A DNA stretch of 64,000 bases from Pedobacter changchengzhani (GTDB taxonomy: Bacteria > Bacteroidota > Bacteroidia > Sphingobacteriales > Sphingobacteriaceae): positions 62,001-126,000 of the forward strand of contig NZ_SJCY01000001.1 in NCBI RefSeq assembly GCF_004354365.1, read 5' to 3'. Numbering within the stretch: the first letter of the stretch is position 1; each line of letters opens with the position of its first letter. The notes beneath the pieces were generated by a model. That model was not told where the DNA came from and ran no database searches. It saw nothing but the letters and a program-made list of their open reading frames with translations. Positions 60,834 through 64,000 of the stretch are shown in pieces. The translations under genes were made by a program, and so were the position numbers.

Positions 60834-62165
60834 ATGACAAAAGTAGTAACAGGACAAAACGAATTTTTTAAAGGTATAAACCAAATTAAGTTTGAAGGTT
60901 TACAAAGCGATAATCCATTGGCTTTTAGATGGTACGATGCGGATAAAGTAGTTGCAGGTAAAACTATGAACGAACATTTTAAGTTTGCATGTGCTTACTG
61001 GCATTCTTTTAACGGCAATGGTGCTGATCCATTCGGTGGCGCCACACATATTTTCCCTTGGGATGAGAAAAAAGATGTTATTGAGCGTGCAAAAGATAAA
61101 ATGGATGCAGCGTTCGAATTTATTACCAAAATGCAGTTGCCATATTATTGTTTCCACGATGTGGATGTGGTAGATTATGGAAATGATGTTGCCGAAAATG
61201 AAAGAAGATTACAAACTTTGGTAGCATACGCCAAGCAAAAACAAGCAGAAAGTGGTGTAAAGTTACTTTGGGGAACGGCGAATTTATTTAGCCACAGGCG
61301 ATATATGAATGGCGCATCTACAAATCCTGATTTTGATGTATTGGCACACGGCGCAGCGCAAGTGAAATTTGCTTTAGATGCTACTATTGCTCTAGGCGGT
61401 GAAAATTACGTTTTTTGGGGCGGTAGAGAAGGCTACATGAGTTTGTTAAACACCAACATGAAGCGTGAGCAGGAACATTTGGCTAAGTTTTTACATACTG
61501 CAAAAGATTACGCACGTAAACAAGGTTTTAAGGGCACATTTTTTATCGAACCTAAACCTTGCGAACCTTCTAAACATCAATACGATTATGATGCTGCAAC
61601 GGTTAAAAGTTTTCTTCAGCAATATGATTTACTCGAAGATTTTAAATTGAACTTAGAAGTTAACCACGCAACTTTGGCTGGTCATACTTTTCAGCACGAA
61701 TTGCAAGTTGCAGTAGATAGCGGATTATTAGGTTCTATTGATGCAAATCGTGGAGATTACCAAAATGGATGGGATACAGATCAGTTTCCGAATGATATTA
61801 ATGAGTTAACCGAAGCCATGTTAATTATTTTAGAAGGTGGCGGTTTAAAAGGTGGCGGCGTAAACTTCGATGCAAAAATTAGACGCAATTCTACTGATCA
61901 AAAGGATTTATTTTACGCACATGTAGGCGGGATGGACCTTTTTGCAAGGGCATTGATAACAGCTGATTCCATTTTACAAAAATCTGATTACAAAAAGGTA
62001 AGAGCAGATCGTTATGCATCATTCGATAGCGGTAAAGGTGCAGAATTTGAGCAAGGGAAACTAAGTTTAGAAGATTTAACACACTATGCGGCAGCAAACG
62101 GAGAACCCGAAACACGTAGCGGAAAGCAAGAATATTTAGAGAACATTATTAATAGATATATTTAA
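60834..62165 (+). CDS. xylA: Xylose isomerase
   Basis: 443 residues, the long class II form. [23 protein letters not shown] and [11 protein letters not shown] carry the catalytic His; [36 protein letters not shown] and [20 protein letters not shown] give the Glu, His and Asp metal ligands and two-metal site. It converts xylose to xylulose for XylB. Its position between xylB and the transporter is the usual Bacteroidota order. Confidence 0.97.
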   Translation: MTKVVTGQNEFFKGINQIKFEGLQSDNPLAFRWYDADKVVAGKTMNEHFKFACAYWHSFNGNGADPFGGATHIFPWDEKKDVIERAKDKMDAAFEFITKMQLPYYCFHDVDVVDYGNDVAENERRLQTLVAYAKQKQAESGVKLLWGTANLFSHRRYMNGASTNPDFDVLAHGAAQVKFALDATIALGGENYVFWGGREGYMSLLNTNMKREQEHLAKFLHTAKDYARKQGFKGTFFIEPKPCEPSKHQYDYDAATVKSFLQQYDLLEDFKLNLEVNHATLAGHTFQHELQVAVDSGLLGSIDANRGDYQNGWDTDQFPNDINELTEAMLIILEGGGLKGGGVNFDAKIRRNSTDQKDLFYAHVGGMDLFARALITADSILQKSDYKKVRADRYASFDSGKGAEFEQGKLSLEDLTHYAAANGEPETRSGKQEYLENIINRYI

Positions 62166-62279
62166 GTTAATCAACAATTAGCTTTAATAAACGTTAAACC
62201 GACATTTTTTTAAATAAAAAAATAGTTTTATTTAATCATTTTATTACTTTTAGGTTTCTAAACCAAACAACAACTGTAA

Positions 62280-63947
62280 ATGGAAATTACCGATTACGCT
62301 ATTTTTATAGCCTATTTTGCTGTGGTAGCAACTTATGGCTTCTGGATCTATAACCGCAAAAAGCAAGCTCAAATGAGCAGCAAGGATTATTTTCTTGCTG
62401 AAGGTTCACTTACCTGGTGGGCAATTGGTACATCATTAATTGCATCAAACATTAGTGCAGAACAGTTTGTGGCCATGAGCGGTGATGGATTTAAATTAGG
62501 TTTGGCCATAGCCACTTATGAATGGATGGCCGCAGCAACGCTGGTTATTGTAGCCGTATTTTTTATTCCAGTATATCTAAAAAATAAAATTTACACCATG
62601 CCTCAGTTTCTTAGTCAGCGGTATAACGATACCGTAGCAATGATTATGGCTGTTTTTTGGTTGTTATTATATGTAATCGTAAACCTAACTTCAATTTTGT
62701 ATTTAGGTGCTTTAGCTGTTAGTAGTATATCTGGCATTGGCTTTTGGTACTGTATGATTGGTTTAGCTATTTTTGCCGTAGTTATCGCCCTTGGCGGTAT
62801 GAAAGTAATTGGTTATACCGACGTTATTCAGGTAGCTTTTTTAATTTTTGGAGGTTTGGCCACAACTTATTTGGCTTTAAGCTTAGTAAGCGATCACTTT
62901 GGCGGACATGGTGCATTAGACGGCTTGGCCTTTCTTCGAGAGAAAGCACCCGAACATTTTCACATGATTTTTAAGAAGGATAGTGCAAACTACGCATCGC
63001 TACCAGGTTTATCTGTTTTGATAGGTGGTATGTGGATTGTGAATTTGAACTATTGGGGATGTAACCAATACATTACGCAACGTGCCCTTGGTGCCGATTT
63101 AAAAACCGCTAGATCAGGTATTTTATTTGCTGCCTTTTTAAAGCTTTTAATGCCACTTATAGTTGTTTTGCCAGGTATTGCGGTTTACATGTTATACAAA
63201 GAGAACACAGGTATTGATGTGCATTCGATGATGCCAAACGGCGAACTTAGACCCGATAGAGCTTACCCTACACTATTGAGCATTTTACCTACGGGCTTAA
63301 AAGGATTATCCTTTGCTGCCTTAACCGCAGCAATTGTGGCTTCGTTGGCCGGTAAAATTAACAGTATATCTACCATTTTTACGCTCGATATTTTTAAGAA
63401 AAAACTTAGACCAGAGGCAAGTGAATCTACTTTAGTTAGAACGGGAAGAATTGTAGTTGTTATTGCAATGGGTATGGCCGTACTTATTTCTCCATTTTTA
63501 GGTATTGATAAAAAAGGTGGTTTCGAATTTATTCAAGAATACACAGGTTTTGTGAGTCCGGGTATATTTGCAATGTTCGTTCTAGGTTTCTTCTGGAAAA
63601 AGACGACATCAAATGCAGCGATGTTTGCTACAATAGGAGGTTTTATACTTTCTGTGCTATTCAAATTCCTACCGGTAATGATGGATTTATCATTCTTACA
63701 CCAATTTGGTTTTTCGGTACCTAACGCTGATGGAATCTACGAAATTCCTTTCTTAGATAGAATGGGCATTGTTTTCGTAATCTGTATTGTGGTAATGTTC
63801 GTAATTAGCTTACTCGAAACTAGAAAAGGAGTACAACCTAAAGGCTTAGAAATAGATAAAAGCATGTTTAAAGTAAGCTCTTCTTTCTTAGTTGGGTCGT
63901 TATTAATAGCTGGAATTTTAGTGGCACTTTACACTGTTTTCTGGTAG
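62280..63947 (+). CDS. Sodium/sugar symporter (SSS family), likely xylose
   Basis: 555 residues, about 14 membrane segments. SGLT-type sequence: ISAEQFVAMSGDGFKLGLAIATYEWMAA, MPQFLSQRYND (SSS signature region), YWGCNQYITQRALGA and LTAAIVASLAGKINSISTIFTLDIF. It imports sugar with Na+ across the inner membrane. As third gene of the xylose operon (114-bp gap after xylA, with a weak TACTTTTA box at 62245-62252), the substrate is probably xylose. Confidence 0.92.
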   Translation: MEITDYAIFIAYFAVVATYGFWIYNRKKQAQMSSKDYFLAEGSLTWWAIGTSLIASNISAEQFVAMSGDGFKLGLAIATYEWMAAATLVIVAVFFIPVYLKNKIYTMPQFLSQRYNDTVAMIMAVFWLLLYVIVNLTSILYLGALAVSSISGIGFWYCMIGLAIFAVVIALGGMKVIGYTDVIQVAFLIFGGLATTYLALSLVSDHFGGHGALDGLAFLREKAPEHFHMIFKKDSANYASLPGLSVLIGGMWIVNLNYWGCNQYITQRALGADLKTARSGILFAAFLKLLMPLIVVLPGIAVYMLYKENTGIDVHSMMPNGELRPDRAYPTLLSILPTGLKGLSFAALTAAIVASLAGKINSISTIFTLDIFKKKLRPEASESTLVRTGRIVVVIAMGMAVLISPFLGIDKKGGFEFIQEYTGFVSPGIFAMFVLGFFWKKTTSNAAMFATIGGFILSVLFKFLPVMMDLSFLHQFGFSVPNADGIYEIPFLDRMGIVFVICIVVMFVISLLETRKGVQPKGLEIDKSMFKVSSSFLVGSLLIAGILVALYTVFW

Positions 63948-63970
63948 TGAAACCAATAAATATTTAACTT

Positions 63971-64000
63971 AAAAAAAAGGTCTTTTCAATTTGAAAAGAC
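63971..64000 (+). terminator. Terminator of the xylose operon (cut by window edge)
   Basis: GTCTTTTC and GAAAAGAC pair around AATTT, preceded by an A-tract. The following T-tract, if present, lies beyond the window. Confidence 0.6.

Noticed and set aside
1..64000. tRNA, rRNA or insertion sequences
   Set aside because: Reading both strands I found no cloverleaf-like TPsiC/anticodon set, no rRNA cores and no transposase frame; a dedicated tRNA scan could still find a missed gene.

Overview
The window looks like chromosomal DNA of a Bacteroidota bacterium, most likely Sphingobacteriaceae and close to Pedobacter. This is inferred from gene content and signals; no database search was possible. 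Supporting signs are the low G+C, promoters of the TAnnTTTG type in place of Shine-Dalgarno-led genes, TonB-dependent receptors with carboxypeptidase-regulatory N-termini, OmpA/PD40 proteins, many lipoproteins, a xylB-xylA-SSS-transporter xylose operon, and intergenic hairpin repeat families. I recognised no rRNA, tRNA, insertion sequence, prophage or CRISPR.

Layout. 1-4540: aldose epimerase (cut by the window edge), peptidase T, a small outer-membrane barrel, a rhomboid protease and an unknown protein. 4541-6126: repeat array A, five units of 233-344 bp. 6127-15255: lipoprotein, dipeptide epimerase, rhodanese, OmpA/PD40 protein, a DUF4407 membrane protein and an M28 peptidase. 15256-16047: repeat array B. 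16048-23757: a thiamine region with a TPP riboswitch, TonB receptor, ThiE-like and thiamine pyrophosphokinase-like proteins and an acetyltransferase. Upstream lie a PnuC-type transporter and a NadR-like kinase, with an AT-rich ATPase/TOPRIM-like gene pair between them and the riboswitch. 24297-27655: a small secreted protein and carB without its C-terminal regulatory domain. 27729-35071: a second beta-barrel receptor, an M49-type peptidase, a lipoprotein amidase and glnS. 35236-40236: B12-binding protein plus enoyl-CoA hydratase, an NtrC-type regulator, an AI-2E-family permease and three small envelope genes. 40356-44631: aspS, an NTF2-like protein, an MHS-type transporter and a small membrane protein. 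44632-45207: repeat array C. 45208-58707: rlmI-like, beta-lactamase fold, ybaB, MBL hydrolase, polA, an alkyltransferase-like protein, trmB, fcl, oxyR, superoxide dismutase and tadA. 58820-64000: csaA and the xylose operon.

How the genes fit together. The thiamine region appears to be a salvage and uptake unit: outer-membrane receptor, inner-membrane transporter, and phosphate/pyrophosphate-forming enzymes, with the riboswitch sensing TPP. The xylose operon has a well-spaced promoter followed directly by a LacI-type palindrome. oxyR has a 15-bp match to the OxyR consensus over its own promoter, and superoxide dismutase lies close by.

The main candidate for something new is the ATPase/TOPRIM-like pair at 20775-22552. 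It resembles two-gene ATPase-plus-nuclease anti-phage modules such as PARIS and OLD-type systems, but it is small and has its own promoter. Other notable items are a possible structured RNA with a terminator before pnuC, a telomere-like repeat inside the TPP riboswitch, a hairpin repeat with a compensatory base change, and several promoters only 4-6 nt from the start codon, which suggests leaderless mRNAs.
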